This document shows, piece by piece, positions 25,080 through 34,121 of a stretch of DNA of 64,000 bases. Location of the stretch: contig NZ_LRPC01000029.1 in NCBI RefSeq assembly GCF_001592965.1, positions 124,001-188,000 of the forward strand, in the 5' to 3' direction. This DNA comes from Roseivirga spongicola. Its GTDB lineage: Bacteria > Bacteroidota > Bacteroidia > Cytophagales > Cyclobacteriaceae. A program made the position numbers and the translations under genes. The notes below the pieces were generated by a model. That model did no database searches and was not told the origin of the DNA. It saw nothing but the letters and a program-made list of their open reading frames with translations. Positions within the stretch are counted from its first letter, which is position 1. Every line of letters begins with the position of its first letter.

Positions 25080-27527
25080 ATGAAACTTAGATTTTCACTA
25101 ACCCTGGCCATGCTTTTTATTTTTGGTTTGGTACAGGCACAAAAGTCAATAGAAGACGTAACCTCTGGAGCTGAGAAGAAAGAGGGTTACTTCACTTATT
25201 ACTGGGACGAAAAGTCCGGAAAAGTATGGTTAGAGATAGATAAATTCGACACCGAGTTTCTCTATGTAAATTCATTAACCGCAGGTGTAGGCTCTAACGA
25301 TATAGGCCTAGACAGAGGGCAACTTGGCGGAACTCAAATAGTAGAGTTCAGAAGAGTTGGTCCAAAAATCCTGATGGTTCAGCCCAATTACAGATACCGC
25401 GCGGTTTCTGACAATATGGATGAAGTAAAGGCCGTGAAAGAAGCTTTTGCCGAATCGGTACTTCAAGGCTTTAAGGTAGAAGCAGAAACAGATGGAAGAG
25501 TTTTGGTTGACCTTACTTCCATGTTGCTTTCCGATGCTCATGGCGTAAGCAATACTTTGAGCAGATCTAGACAAGGTAATTTTAGAGTAGACGCAAGCCG
25601 ATCGGCCATCTACCCTCCTATGCTGAAAAACTTTCCTAAAAATTCAGAATTTGAAGCTACAATTACCTTTACTGGTAGTGGAGCTGGTGGTTACCTGAGA
25701 AGCGTAACGCCTTCATCGGATGCCGTTACCGTAAGAATGCACCATTCTTTTATAGAATTGCCAGACAATGGATACGAAAGAAGAAAAGCTGATCCGAGAT
25801 CTGGCTACGGAACTATAAGCTATTTAGACTACGCTACTCCTATTCAGGAAGACATTCAAAAAAGGTTTACCAGAAGACATCGCCTTGAAAAGAAAAACCC
25901 AAAAGCACGCGTAAGTGAGCCAGTAGAGCCAATTAGATACTATGTAGATAGAGGAGCCCCAGAGCCAATTAAATCAGCCCTTATTGAAGGTGCGAGATGG
26001 TGGAATCAGGCTTTTGAAGCTGCCGGCTATAGAAATGCGTTCCTAGTTGAGGAAATGCCAGAAGGAGCCGACCCGCTGGATATTCGTTATAACGTCATAC
26101 AATGGGTTCACCGCTCTACTAGAGGTTGGTCTTACGGTTCTTCTGTTACCGACCCAAGAACTGGAGAAATCATTAAAGGTCACGTAAGCTTAGGATCATT
26201 AAGAGTAAGACAAGACTTCTTAATTGCCCAAGGTTTATTAACTCCGTATGAAAACGGCACTACGCCTGATCCAAGAATGTTAGAAATGGCACTAGCCAGA
26301 CTAAGACAACTTTCTGCACACGAGGTTGGCCACACCATTGGTCTAATGCACAATTATATCTCTAGCACCAACGACCGTGCATCAGTTATGGACTATCCGC
26401 ATCCGAAAATTGACCTGGTTAATGGCAAAATCTCACTAGCCGATGCGTATGATGTTGGTATAGGCGCTTGGGACAAAGCAGCCATTACTTGGGGTTATCA
26501 AGACTTCCCAGATAACGTTGACGAGGATAAGGCCTTAGACGAATTAATCGAAAAGCAATTTAAAGATGGCCTAGGCTTCATTACCGATTCAGATTCGAGA
26601 CCAATTGGTAGCAGCCACCCTCAGTCACACTTATGGGACAATGGCAAAAGTGCTACTGAAGAATTGAACAGGTTGATGCAGGTAAGAAAGCTGGTAATGA
26701 ACAACTTCTCAGAAAAGCAGATTCCGGTTGGAGCTCCAATGACTACTTTAGAAGAGGTTTTAGTTCCTATGTATATGCTTCACAGGTATCAGTTAGAAGG
26801 TGCTGCTAAAGTTATTGGTGGAACTTACTACAATTATAAACTAAGAGGTGATAGCCAGCCACTCCCTAGAACTGCTCCAAAGGCAGAGCAAGAAGCAGCT
26901 CTGAACGCGTTGTTGCACACCGTTCATCCGAGCAACTTGGCTTTTCCAGAGCATATTTTAAAAATGATCCCTCCGCGTGTTCCTGGTTTTGGACGTTCTC
27001 GTGAAACTTTTAAAGTGAGAACAGGAATTGACTTTGATGCTGTTGCACCAGGCGAAACCATTGCTGGTGCCGTAATGAGCTTTATATTCAATGGCCAAAG
27101 AGCTACTCGTTTGGTACAACAAAAAGCAATGGATTCTAACCAAATCGGCTTGACTGATGTAATCAATACAGCCATAGAAAACACTTTTGGTAAAACATAT
27201 ACGAATGATTATCACCGTCAGCTCAACTTTGCAACAGAAAACCAATTGGTTTATGCCTTAATGGATCTATTCAAAAACAGAGGAGCATCGGCACAAGCGA
27301 GGTCTGAGGCTTTACTTGGCTTAGAGAAAATTCAAACTAAAGTAAGTAGAGGTGGCACAAGTGGCGACTCTAGTACCGCTGCACACCATGCTTTCTTGCG
27401 TCTGACTATTGAGCAATTCATGGAAAATCCGCAAGAGCTACAATTGCAAGATGCGCTTACTCCACCAGACGGCTCTCCTATTGGAATGGGAATGATGCAC
27501 TGGTGCACTTTGCATGACAACCATTAA
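25080..27527 (+). CDS. Large zinc-dependent metalloprotease (DUF5117/DUF4953 type), exported
   Basis: The 815-residue protein has a signal peptide (ends LVQAQ), an N-terminal part with 'GYFTYYWDEKSGKVWLEI' and 'EFLYVNSLTAGVGSNDIGLDRGQ', and the metzincin-like site 'HEVGHTIGLMHNY' (H-E-x-x-H-x-x-G-x-x-H), followed by 'SVMDYPHPK' that resembles the Met-turn. These features match the Bacteroidota zinc metalloprotease family with DUF5117, DUF4953 and DUF5118 regions. Substrate is unknown. It is transcribed divergently from the S9 peptidase, and both are secreted proteases, but no shared operator is evident. The reading frame ends cleanly before a strong terminator. Confidence 0.92.
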   Translation: MKLRFSLTLAMLFIFGLVQAQKSIEDVTSGAEKKEGYFTYYWDEKSGKVWLEIDKFDTEFLYVNSLTAGVGSNDIGLDRGQLGGTQIVEFRRVGPKILMVQPNYRYRAVSDNMDEVKAVKEAFAESVLQGFKVEAETDGRVLVDLTSMLLSDAHGVSNTLSRSRQGNFRVDASRSAIYPPMLKNFPKNSEFEATITFTGSGAGGYLRSVTPSSDAVTVRMHHSFIELPDNGYERRKADPRSGYGTISYLDYATPIQEDIQKRFTRRHRLEKKNPKARVSEPVEPIRYYVDRGAPEPIKSALIEGARWWNQAFEAAGYRNAFLVEEMPEGADPLDIRYNVIQWVHRSTRGWSYGSSVTDPRTGEIIKGHVSLGSLRVRQDFLIAQGLLTPYENGTTPDPRMLEMALARLRQLSAHEVGHTIGLMHNYISSTNDRASVMDYPHPKIDLVNGKISLADAYDVGIGAWDKAAITWGYQDFPDNVDEDKALDELIEKQFKDGLGFITDSDSRPIGSSHPQSHLWDNGKSATEELNRLMQVRKLVMNNFSEKQIPVGAPMTTLEEVLVPMYMLHRYQLEGAAKVIGGTYYNYKLRGDSQPLPRTAPKAEQEAALNALLHTVHPSNLAFPEHILKMIPPRVPGFGRSRETFKVRTGIDFDAVAPGETIAGAVMSFIFNGQRATRLVQQKAMDSNQIGLTDVINTAIENTFGKTYTNDYHRQLNFATENQLVYALMDLFKNRGASAQARSEALLGLEKIQTKVSRGGTSGDSSTAAHHAFLRLTIEQFMENPQELQLQDALTPPDGSPIGMGMMHWCTLHDNH

Positions 27528-27535
27528 CAGATTAC

Positions 27536-27586
27536 ACTTTGTGCCTTCTTTGTCGGCTATGACTGAAAGAAGGCACAAAGTTTTTT
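27536..27586 (+). terminator. Terminator of the zinc metalloprotease gene
   Basis: A stem of ACTTTGTGCCTTCTT and its complement with a 17-base loop is followed by six T residues. It begins 8 bp after the stop. Confidence 0.88.
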
Positions 27587-27651
27587 AAGTCTAGACAATA
27601 TTCGCTGTTACTTTTACATTACATACACGTCTACCTGCTGAAAGCTAGCTT

Positions 27652-28185
27652 ATGAACAAGAGAAACATAGTTGCCCTAATCTTAATAATCATCTCACTCA
27701 TTTGTCTTTATCCAGGGCTAACCTTACCTATTCTGAATATTCATATTGGAGCTCAAATACCTCTTTTAGGCGAATTTGAATTGTATGACAGAACTCAAAG
27801 TGTAATTAGTGGGATTCAGCAGCTTTACGAGTTCGACAACACCTTGGTAGCCTCGCTCATTCTTTTATTCTCGGTAATTGTACCTGTTCTTAAAGCTGTA
27901 TTACTGTGTCTTGTTTTGGCCTTCAAAAACTGGAGATATAGAACCAGAGTCTATCAGTTTGTAGCACTCATAGGCAAGTGGTCTATGGCCGATGTATTTG
28001 TGGTAGGCGTTTTCTTGATGTATTTAGCTACTGCATCAGAAGAAAACATCACCTCAAGTATTCTAGAAGGTTTCTATTACTTTGCTGCCTATTGTATTAT
28101 TTCCGTAGCCGCTATACAAGTAATGACCTTGAAGGAGATCACCTCTCAGCCTGGCGTAGTGAAATCTGCCGATCCTATTCAGTAA
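27652..28185 (+). CDS. Paraquat-inducible protein A (PqiA)-like membrane protein
   Basis: The 177-residue protein has four predicted transmembrane helices: 'IVALILIIISLICLYPGL', 'LVASLILLFSVIVPVLKA', 'VFVVGVFLMYLATA' and 'FAAYCIISVAAIQV'. The segment 'VPVLKAVLLC' and 'KWSMADVFVVGVFLMYL' match the conserved PqiA repeat 'P-x-x-K-...-W-x-M-x-D-V-F'. It is a single PqiA unit without the zinc-finger half. PqiA proteins are inner-membrane partners of PqiB/PqiC lipid-transport systems; no such partners are next to it, so its role here is open. Confidence 0.85.
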   Translation: MNKRNIVALILIIISLICLYPGLTLPILNIHIGAQIPLLGEFELYDRTQSVISGIQQLYEFDNTLVASLILLFSVIVPVLKAVLLCLVLAFKNWRYRTRVYQFVALIGKWSMADVFVVGVFLMYLATASEENITSSILEGFYYFAAYCIISVAAIQVMTLKEITSQPGVVKSADPIQ

Positions 28186-28248
28186 TTTCTAAGGCTAAAT
28201 AGTGCTGTTTTGAGGCCTTATCAGGCGTTTATGCATTAAAATCAAAGT

Positions 28249-28286
28249 GGTTCGAACCGAATAGTTTCTACGAAGGTTAAACCTTC
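28249..28286. promoter_or_regulatory. Two adjacent palindromes upstream of the glutamate-synthase-like gene
   Basis: GGTTCGAACC (28249-28258) and GAAGGTTAAACCTTC (28272-28286) are perfect palindromes 13 bp apart, 60-97 bp before the ATG. They could bind a dimeric regulator. No regulator gene adjoins and no promoter box is clear. Confidence 0.35.
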
Positions 28287-28345
28287 TGAACCTTTCATTT
28301 ATCTTGTATAAAAGTTGAAGACCTCTTCTTCTCAAATCACTCTAT

Positions 28346-29920
28346 ATGGATCAGCTTAAAGACTTTCTTGCCTCTACACCTTGGTGGGCTTATGTTCTTG
28401 TATTCCTTTTTATAGTATTTCTGCGAGACATCCTCCAGAAGAAACACACCATTAGTCATAACTTTCCAGTAGTAGGACACCTTAGGTATCTACTAGAAAC
28501 CATTGGTCCAGAACTTCGACAATACATTGTAGCCAACAACCGAGAAGAGCTTCCTTTTAACAGAAGTCAGCGATCATGGATTTACGCCAGCTCTAAAAAG
28601 CAAAATAATTATCAAGGCTTTGGTACAGATCAAGATCAAAGCGCAGCTGGCTACGTTTTCATAAACCCCGCTCTATTTCCATACAAACTCAAGCCTGACC
28701 ATCCTAACCTTAAGGAAAAAGACCTTGTTCCTTGCGCCAAGTTAATGGGTGAGTATCATCAGCGTAGAAGGCCTTTCCGACCAAGATCTATCGTCAATAT
28801 TTCCGCAATGAGCTTCGGTTCGCTTTCAGCTAGAGCCATAGAATCTTTGAACAGAGGTGCCTACGCAGCTGGTGCATTCCACAACACTGGCGAAGGAGGC
28901 TATTCTCCATACCACAAAAAAGGGGCAGATACTATGCTTCAGATTGGTACTGGATACTTTGGAGTAAGAGATGACGATGGTAATTTCGATATTGATAAAC
29001 TGATAAAACTTACAACTGACTATCCTCAAATAAGAGCCATAGAAATTAAGCTCTCCCAAGGAGCGAAACCAGGAAAGGGCGGTGTTTTACCAGCCTCTAA
29101 AATCACTAAAGAGATTGCTGAAATCAGACACATCCCAATGGGGCAAGATGTAATTTCTCCCTCCAACCACTCAGCTTTTACTACCCCAAATGAGCTGTTA
29201 GATTTCATTGAAAATATTGCAGACAAAACTGGACTACCTGTCGGTTTTAAGTCGGCCGTAGGTAAAATGGAGCTTTGGGAAGAGCTCACCGACTTAATGC
29301 TAGAACGAAACATTGGCCCTGACTTTATTGCTATTGACGGTGGAGAAGGCGGAACTGGTGCCGCTCCCCCATCTTTTGCTAACCATGTGGCCCTTCCTTT
29401 TGTATTTGGTTTTGCAGCAGTTTATAAGATTTTTCAGAAAAAAGGACTCGCTAATAGGGTTGTATTCATTGCCTCAGGGAAATTAGGCTTTCCATCTAGC
29501 TCGCTTATGGCCTTTGCCATGGGGGCCGATCTAATCAACGTAGCACGTGAAGCCATGATGTCCGTGGGTTGTATTCAGGCACAATCTTGCCATACAAACA
29601 CTTGTCCAGCTGGAGTTGCCACTCAGAATAAATGGTTAGAAATGGGTATTAACGTAAAAGATAAATCTGAACGTTCAGGTCAGTATTTGAAGACACTCAG
29701 AAAGGAAATTCTAGAGATCACTCATGCTGCAGGCTACGAACACCCTTGCCAAATGACTATGGATGATGTTGATGTTGGCATGGGCGACAACAACTACACC
29801 ACTACTCTAAAACAAGCTTACAAGTACGAGAAAGAAGCAGTTTCTTTTACAGACATGAAAAGCTTGATTGAATGCCCACACATTGGAAATATTCAAAAGA
29901 TAGAAGATCAGGTGAGCTAA
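28346..29920 (+). CDS. FMN-binding glutamate synthase-family protein (GltB-like catalytic domain)
   Basis: The 524-residue protein has one N-terminal transmembrane helix ('WWAYVLVFLFIVFLRDIL') and then the FMN-binding central domain of glutamate synthase: 'ISAMSFGSLSARAIESLNRGA', 'NTGEGGYSPYH', 'EIKLSQGAKPGKGGVLP', 'IDGGEGGTGAAPPSF' and the iron-sulfur cysteines in 'CIQAQSCHTNTCPAGVATQ'. It lacks the glutaminase domain, so it cannot use glutamine amide like GltB itself. Such stand-alone, membrane-anchored proteins are common and uncharacterised. It could be a flavin-iron-sulfur oxidoreductase of unknown substrate. Confidence 0.9.
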   Translation: MDQLKDFLASTPWWAYVLVFLFIVFLRDILQKKHTISHNFPVVGHLRYLLETIGPELRQYIVANNREELPFNRSQRSWIYASSKKQNNYQGFGTDQDQSAAGYVFINPALFPYKLKPDHPNLKEKDLVPCAKLMGEYHQRRRPFRPRSIVNISAMSFGSLSARAIESLNRGAYAAGAFHNTGEGGYSPYHKKGADTMLQIGTGYFGVRDDDGNFDIDKLIKLTTDYPQIRAIEIKLSQGAKPGKGGVLPASKITKEIAEIRHIPMGQDVISPSNHSAFTTPNELLDFIENIADKTGLPVGFKSAVGKMELWEELTDLMLERNIGPDFIAIDGGEGGTGAAPPSFANHVALPFVFGFAAVYKIFQKKGLANRVVFIASGKLGFPSSSLMAFAMGADLINVAREAMMSVGCIQAQSCHTNTCPAGVATQNKWLEMGINVKDKSERSGQYLKTLRKEILEITHAAGYEHPCQMTMDDVDVGMGDNNYTTTLKQAYKYEKEAVSFTDMKSLIECPHIGNIQKIEDQVS

Positions 29921-29953
29921 GCTTTTGTACTTTCCTTTAAGGGACGGTAAACC

Positions 29954-30436
29954 TTACTTCAACCTAACTGGCACCCAGAAGTCTTCTTCAGATTCTGGAT
30001 CGTTGTTTTTGTACTTCTCTCCCATTAAAGCAAAGTGAGGGCGATTATCTAGCTGATATTTAGAGTGCGGTAACCAAACACCAAAAATATGCTGCATAAA
30101 CTGAGGAACATTGGCAGGAGTGCCTTTGAATGGAAATACCGCATACAACCCTTCAGGAACCGTTAGGCTTTCCATGGCTTCAGGCAGATCGGTAACTTCT
30201 TCAACTTTTACCGCAGCCCACTTCTCAAATTCAGTGTTTGGATTGAAGTGCTCGAAGTAACCTTCTGGATAAACCTCAACAGAATAGTAATTGTCATTCG
30301 CCCTATTCAAAACACTGTCCCTCACAGGCATAAAAGCGCCCCATAATTCAGCAGTTCTATTATTCGAAAGAGACATGGTGATGTGTTTACCCACAAGCTG
30401 CATTTTTTGAAGCTTTTCAATTTTCGGTTCCTTCAT
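29954..30436 (-). CDS. GyrI-like / AraC effector-binding-domain protein
   Basis: The 160-residue single-domain protein matches the SOUL-like GyrI fold: 'KMQLVGKHITMSLSNNRTAELWGAF', 'YYSVEVYPEGYFEHFNPNTEFEKWAAVKV', 'LTVPEGLYAVFPFKGTP' and 'HIFGVWLPHSKYQLDNRPHFALMGEKY'. These domains bind small hydrophobic ligands; the E. coli namesake SbmC/GyrI also protects DNA gyrase. No DNA-binding domain is attached. It ends 33 bp from the end of the convergent glutamate-synthase-like gene. Confidence 0.85.
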   Translation of the reverse strand: MKEPKIEKLQKMQLVGKHITMSLSNNRTAELWGAFMPVRDSVLNRANDNYYSVEVYPEGYFEHFNPNTEFEKWAAVKVEEVTDLPEAMESLTVPEGLYAVFPFKGTPANVPQFMQHIFGVWLPHSKYQLDNRPHFALMGEKYKNNDPESEEDFWVPVRLK

Positions 30437-30671
30437 AAACCCAAGTTATAAAACTAAAATAAGTAGGCAGCTCTAAGAACTAAGAATTGCTCAGGAGGCA
30501 GAACTGGTCTTGGATGATTTTTTTAATTAACCAACCTCCACTCCTTCACTAAAACCCTAGGCGTCAATAGGTTCATGTGCCGCACAGCTAGAAAAATGAA
30601 TCACTCTTCATTTTTAAAGTTCAATAAGACTGTTTTTGTAGAATATTTACCAGCAAGAGATTGGTGAGGAC

Positions 30672-30693
30672 TTTCTTTTGTCAACAAAAGAAA
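30672..30693. repeat. Inverted repeat upstream of the ABC permease
   Basis: TTTCTTTTGT (30672-30681) and ACAAAAGAAA (30684-30693) form perfect 10-bp arms around CA, 54 bp before the ATG of the permease gene. The surrounding 310-bp spacer shows nothing else. It may be a hairpin or an operator; it is too AT-rich for an efficient terminator. Confidence 0.45.
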
Positions 30694-30746
30694 AGGCAGC
30701 ACCGTCCTCCTGAAAGATACCATCGGTCATACTCAAACCCAACACT

Positions 30747-33227
30747 ATGAAAAACCTCATTTACGCATTGCGTGTACTCCTCAAAAACAAGTTCTATGCC
30801 TTCCTCAACATTTTTGGTTTAGCACTAGGCTTAGCTGTAAGCATTATAATTCTTCTATATGTGCAGAGCGATTTAACATTCGATAAGCATCATGATAAGT
30901 GGGATCAAGTTTACCGGATTGAATCTAAATTCTACATTCCACCTAAAAATGATGAGTTTGCTCTTACCTCTGTTGCATTGCCAGAAACCATGCAAATGGA
31001 GTTCCCTGAGATACAATCTTTCACGCGTGTACAAAGTGCAGGACAATTACTATTCAGAATTGAAGACAAAAATTTCTATGTAGATGATATGTACTTCGCT
31101 GATTCTGCCATGTTCAACATATTTACTCATGAGTTTATTCAGGGCGACCCAAGGACAGCTTTAGTGGAACCTAGAAGCTTAGTACTAACTGAAAGTACAG
31201 CCAAAAGACTTTTTGGAAACCAACCACCTCTTAATCAACTTGTAAAAACTGATCAGAATACTTTTACCGTAAAAGGTGTAATTAAAGACCTTCCTGACAA
31301 CGTTCACCTGACCTTTAATGGACTGATTTCTTATTCCACCTTAACCTCTGGCCAACCTCCTATGAATGCGCAACAGCGCATGAGTCAGCTATGGAATATA
31401 GGCACCTACTCTTATGTGCTCTTACCTAAGAATTACGATGTCAATAATATTTACAATAGGTTCCATGAGGTATTTGATCAGTATATGGCACCTATCAGAC
31501 AGTTTGCTCCATCACTGCGTGAAGCCAGCTTTGAACCTAGGCTAGTTCCTTTGAATGAGATACATTTCAATTCGAAAGTTCAGTACGATTTAGCCACTGG
31601 AAATAAAGCATATACTCAGTCATTTATGGCAATTGGCATTTTTGTATTGATCTTGGCCAGCATCAATTACATGAACTTAGCTACTGCAAGAGCCACAAAA
31701 AGATCTAAAGAGGTAGGTATTAAAAAAGTTCTTGGCTCTACCAAAGGCAAGTTAGTTTCTCAGTTTCTTAGTGAATCTATACTTATTACATTCTGTTCTT
31801 TACTCTTAGCTGTCGGCTTGGTATACCTTCTTATTTATGGAGTTAACATCAACGAATTACTAGGTAAACAACTCAGCTTAGACTGGTTCAACAACCCACT
31901 ATTACTATTTGGGTCACTAGGTATAACCATTATTCTAGGTGTTCTTTCTGGCCTATATCCGGCATTTTACCTATCCGCCATCTCTGTTATTAATGCCATG
32001 AAGGGCTCTGTAAAAACTGGTCCTGGTAGCACCTTTATGAGAAAGGGCTTAGTTGCCTTTCAGTTCTTTGTATCTATTGGTGTAGTGATTGCCACACTTT
32101 TAATGAGCAACCAGATTAGCTACATGCGAAACAAAGACCTTGGCTTCAATAAAGACAACGTAATTATTATTCCTACTAGAGACACACTGGTAAGCCGCAG
32201 ATTAGAAGTAATTCAAAACGAATTAAGAGAGAACCCTAATATTATAGATGTAACCACGACTACCGGATTAAGCGCCAGTAATGCTAACTCCGTTGGCAAC
32301 CGATTAATTGGAGGTGGCCGACAAGTAATGATGGTAGAAGAAGCCGATACCACCATGAAAACTGACACTTACAATCTGATGTTTATTGGTGAAAACTTCG
32401 TGAACGCTATGGAAATGGAGTTAATAGCCGGACGAGACTTTGATGAAAACATACCAACCGATCCTACCCAAGGGGTGCTGGTAAATGAGGCTATGGTGGC
32501 TTATCAAGGTTGGGCTGATCCAGAAAGCGCCTTAGGCAAAAAAGTCCAACCTGCAGGACAACAAGGCAATCCTAGTAGGGTAATAGGAGTGGTTAAAGAC
32601 TTCAACGCTTTCTCTCTTCATGTTAAAGTTGAACCTACCCTTATTTTGAGGTATGAACGATTTGGAACTCTTACTCAGGTTAATCCGTCTGTTGTAGTTC
32701 ACGCTAAGGCTGGCACTTTACAACAGACCTTAAATTACCTAGAGAACAAGTATGACGAGCTAGACCCAAGTCACCCTTTTGAATATGGATTACTAGATAC
32801 TCAAGCAGAAAACCTTTACAAGTCAGACAAACGCCAGAGTAGGTTAACAGCCTCACTCTCCTACATCTGTATAATTATTAGCTGTCTAGGGCTTCTTGGG
32901 CTTTCTAGTTATACCACAGCCACCAGAATAAAAGAAATTGGGGTAAGAAAGGTTTTGGGAGCCACCATACCACAATTAGTCTATTTGATTTTTAGAGATA
33001 TTATGCTGCTTGTAATTGTAGGCTTTGCCATTGCAGCTCCAATAGCATATTTATTGATAGAAGAGTGGCTACAGGTATTTCAGTACACTATGGACCTACC
33101 AACCGCCATTATTAGTGCTGCAGCAATAGCTGGCATTCTAGCTCTGTTAGTAGCATTCTTAACCGTGAGTTTTCATTCGCTTAAGGCCGCTCAGCAAAAC
33201 CCTGTTAAGGCATTGAGGTATGAATAG
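30747..33227 (+). CDS. MacB/FtsX-type ABC transporter permease
   Basis: The 826-residue protein is a fused double permease: helix 1 near residues 20-42 ('FLNIFGLALGLAVSIIILLYV'), a MacB periplasmic core domain (about 45-280), three helices at about 290-420, then a second N-terminal-like helix at 430-455 ('VAFQFFVSIGVVIATLLMS'), a second periplasmic core and three C-terminal helices. The FtsX signatures 'RSKEVGIKKVLGSTKGKLVSQFLSESI' and 'RIKEIGVRKVLGATIPQLVYLIFRD' appear once per half. It resembles Bacteroidota export permeases that move lipoproteins, peptides or drugs with an ATPase. No ATPase gene is adjacent, so the partner lies elsewhere. Confidence 0.92.
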   Translation: MKNLIYALRVLLKNKFYAFLNIFGLALGLAVSIIILLYVQSDLTFDKHHDKWDQVYRIESKFYIPPKNDEFALTSVALPETMQMEFPEIQSFTRVQSAGQLLFRIEDKNFYVDDMYFADSAMFNIFTHEFIQGDPRTALVEPRSLVLTESTAKRLFGNQPPLNQLVKTDQNTFTVKGVIKDLPDNVHLTFNGLISYSTLTSGQPPMNAQQRMSQLWNIGTYSYVLLPKNYDVNNIYNRFHEVFDQYMAPIRQFAPSLREASFEPRLVPLNEIHFNSKVQYDLATGNKAYTQSFMAIGIFVLILASINYMNLATARATKRSKEVGIKKVLGSTKGKLVSQFLSESILITFCSLLLAVGLVYLLIYGVNINELLGKQLSLDWFNNPLLLFGSLGITIILGVLSGLYPAFYLSAISVINAMKGSVKTGPGSTFMRKGLVAFQFFVSIGVVIATLLMSNQISYMRNKDLGFNKDNVIIIPTRDTLVSRRLEVIQNELRENPNIIDVTTTTGLSASNANSVGNRLIGGGRQVMMVEEADTTMKTDTYNLMFIGENFVNAMEMELIAGRDFDENIPTDPTQGVLVNEAMVAYQGWADPESALGKKVQPAGQQGNPSRVIGVVKDFNAFSLHVKVEPTLILRYERFGTLTQVNPSVVVHAKAGTLQQTLNYLENKYDELDPSHPFEYGLLDTQAENLYKSDKRQSRLTASLSYICIIISCLGLLGLSSYTTATRIKEIGVRKVLGATIPQLVYLIFRDIMLLVIVGFAIAAPIAYLLIEEWLQVFQYTMDLPTAIISAAAIAGILALLVAFLTVSFHSLKAAQQNPVKALRYE

Positions 33228-33262
33228 ACTTTAGAGATTAGAAGTCAGACTTTAGACAAACG

Positions 33263-33291
33263 AAAAAGGCCTCCAAATGGAAGCCTTTTTT
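33263..33291. terminator. Bidirectional terminator between the permease and tRNA-Ser
   Basis: AAAAAGGC(CTCC) and (GGA)AGCCTTTTT form a stem-loop with T runs on both strands. It can end the permease transcript and the leftward tRNA-Ser transcript. Confidence 0.8.
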
Positions 33292-33298
33292 GTTTGTG

Positions 33299-33387
33299 CG
33301 GAGGGAGGGGGATTCGAACCCCCGGTACCAGTTTCCCAGTACGACAGTTTAGCAAACTGCTGGTTTCAGCCACTCACCCACCCCTCC
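33299..33387 (-). tRNA. tRNA-Ser (anticodon GCU)
   Basis: On the minus strand the acceptor GGAGGGG pairs with TCCCTCC, the anticodon arm GCAGTTT-GCT-AAACTG carries GCT, a long variable arm is present, and the T arm is GGGGG-TTCGAAT-CCCCC. The discriminator is G and CCA is not encoded. Length is 89 nt. It decodes AGC/AGU. A Bacteroidota promoter lies upstream at 33441-33413. Confidence 0.95.
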
Positions 33388-33412
33388 GTGTGGTTGTTTT
33401 GCTAAAGGTTTG

Positions 33413-33441
33413 CAAATATAAACTATCAACCGATAATTCAA
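33413..33441 (-). promoter_or_regulatory. Promoter of tRNA-Ser
   Basis: On the minus strand TTG, an 18-base spacer and TATATTTG match the Bacteroidota consensus, 26 bp upstream of the tRNA 5' end. Confidence 0.7.
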
Positions 33442-33477
33442 TGTTTTCAAACCAATAAAATGGGCTGTGATCTACAC

Positions 33478-33507
33478 AAAAAAACCAACCTCATTTGGTT
33501 GGCTTTT
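33478..33507 (-). terminator. Terminator of tRNA-Pro
   Basis: On the minus strand the hairpin GCCAACC / GGTTGGT is followed by seven T residues directly after the tRNA-Pro 3' end. Confidence 0.8.
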
Positions 33508-33508
33508 G

Positions 33509-33583
33509 TCGGGGTGGCAGGATTCGAACCTGCGACCTCCTGCTCCCAAAGCAGGCGCGATGACCGGGCTACGCTACACCCCG
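33509..33583 (-). tRNA. tRNA-Pro (anticodon UGG)
   Basis: On the minus strand the acceptor CGGGGTG pairs with CACCCCG, the anticodon arm CCTGC-TTTGGGA-GCAGG carries TGG, and the T arm is GCAGG-TTCGAAT-CCTGC. The discriminator is A and CCA is not encoded. Length 75 nt. It decodes CCN. Confidence 0.95.
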
Positions 33584-33655
33584 AGACCATTGGTTTGAGT
33601 AAAAACTCTCTGATAATTATCGTTTGAGCTGTTACCCTCTTCCCTAATGGGAGTG

Positions 33656-33684
33656 CAAATATAGAGGGAAAATTCTTTTTGCAA
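33656..33684 (-). promoter_or_regulatory. Promoter of tRNA-Pro
   Basis: On the minus strand TTG, an 18-base spacer and TATATTTG match the Bacteroidota promoter, 73-101 bp upstream of the tRNA. Confidence 0.65.
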
Positions 33685-34121
33685 TAGCCTACACCATGAA
33701 TTTTTCAGGTTTTTATGCATAAAAATATCACTACCGATGTTGCCATGCATTTAAGTATTTGATAATCAATATTCTCCACCTTCTATTCCCACCACACTAA
33801 TCCTTCTAAAAATTAGAGTAATTGACTTACCATCTGAATTATTAGTTACTAGGGTGGCGGTTTTATCCTGCCCCCATTTTGGCTGCAATTAAAAAGTGCA
33901 CGCTCTCCCCTCCTTTAGCATCTGGCGCAGATGCTCTTCTCGAGAATATTTTGGCGTTGTAGTGCTTCTATGCAAATCCTACTATGGCACTGCTTCTATG
34001 AGCGGTTCTTGTTGTGCATTGAGCAAATAAACCCTACACAAAAGAAACATAGCAAGCATTAATCTTTCAGGTCAATATGTTTATTTAATTCAATTTGAGC
34101 TGAACGGAGCACTTATGAAAG
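33685..34121. other. Intergenic stretch without recognised features
   Basis: A 437-bp spacer between the tRNA-Pro promoter and the DUF2461 gene. I see no convincing open frame, hairpin or promoter; the middle is locally C/T-rich on the plus strand around 33900. Confidence 0.4.

Noticed and set aside
28249-28286. Riboswitch upstream of the glutamate-synthase-like gene
   Set aside because: Only two short palindromes are seen; there is no conserved riboswitch core or expression platform.
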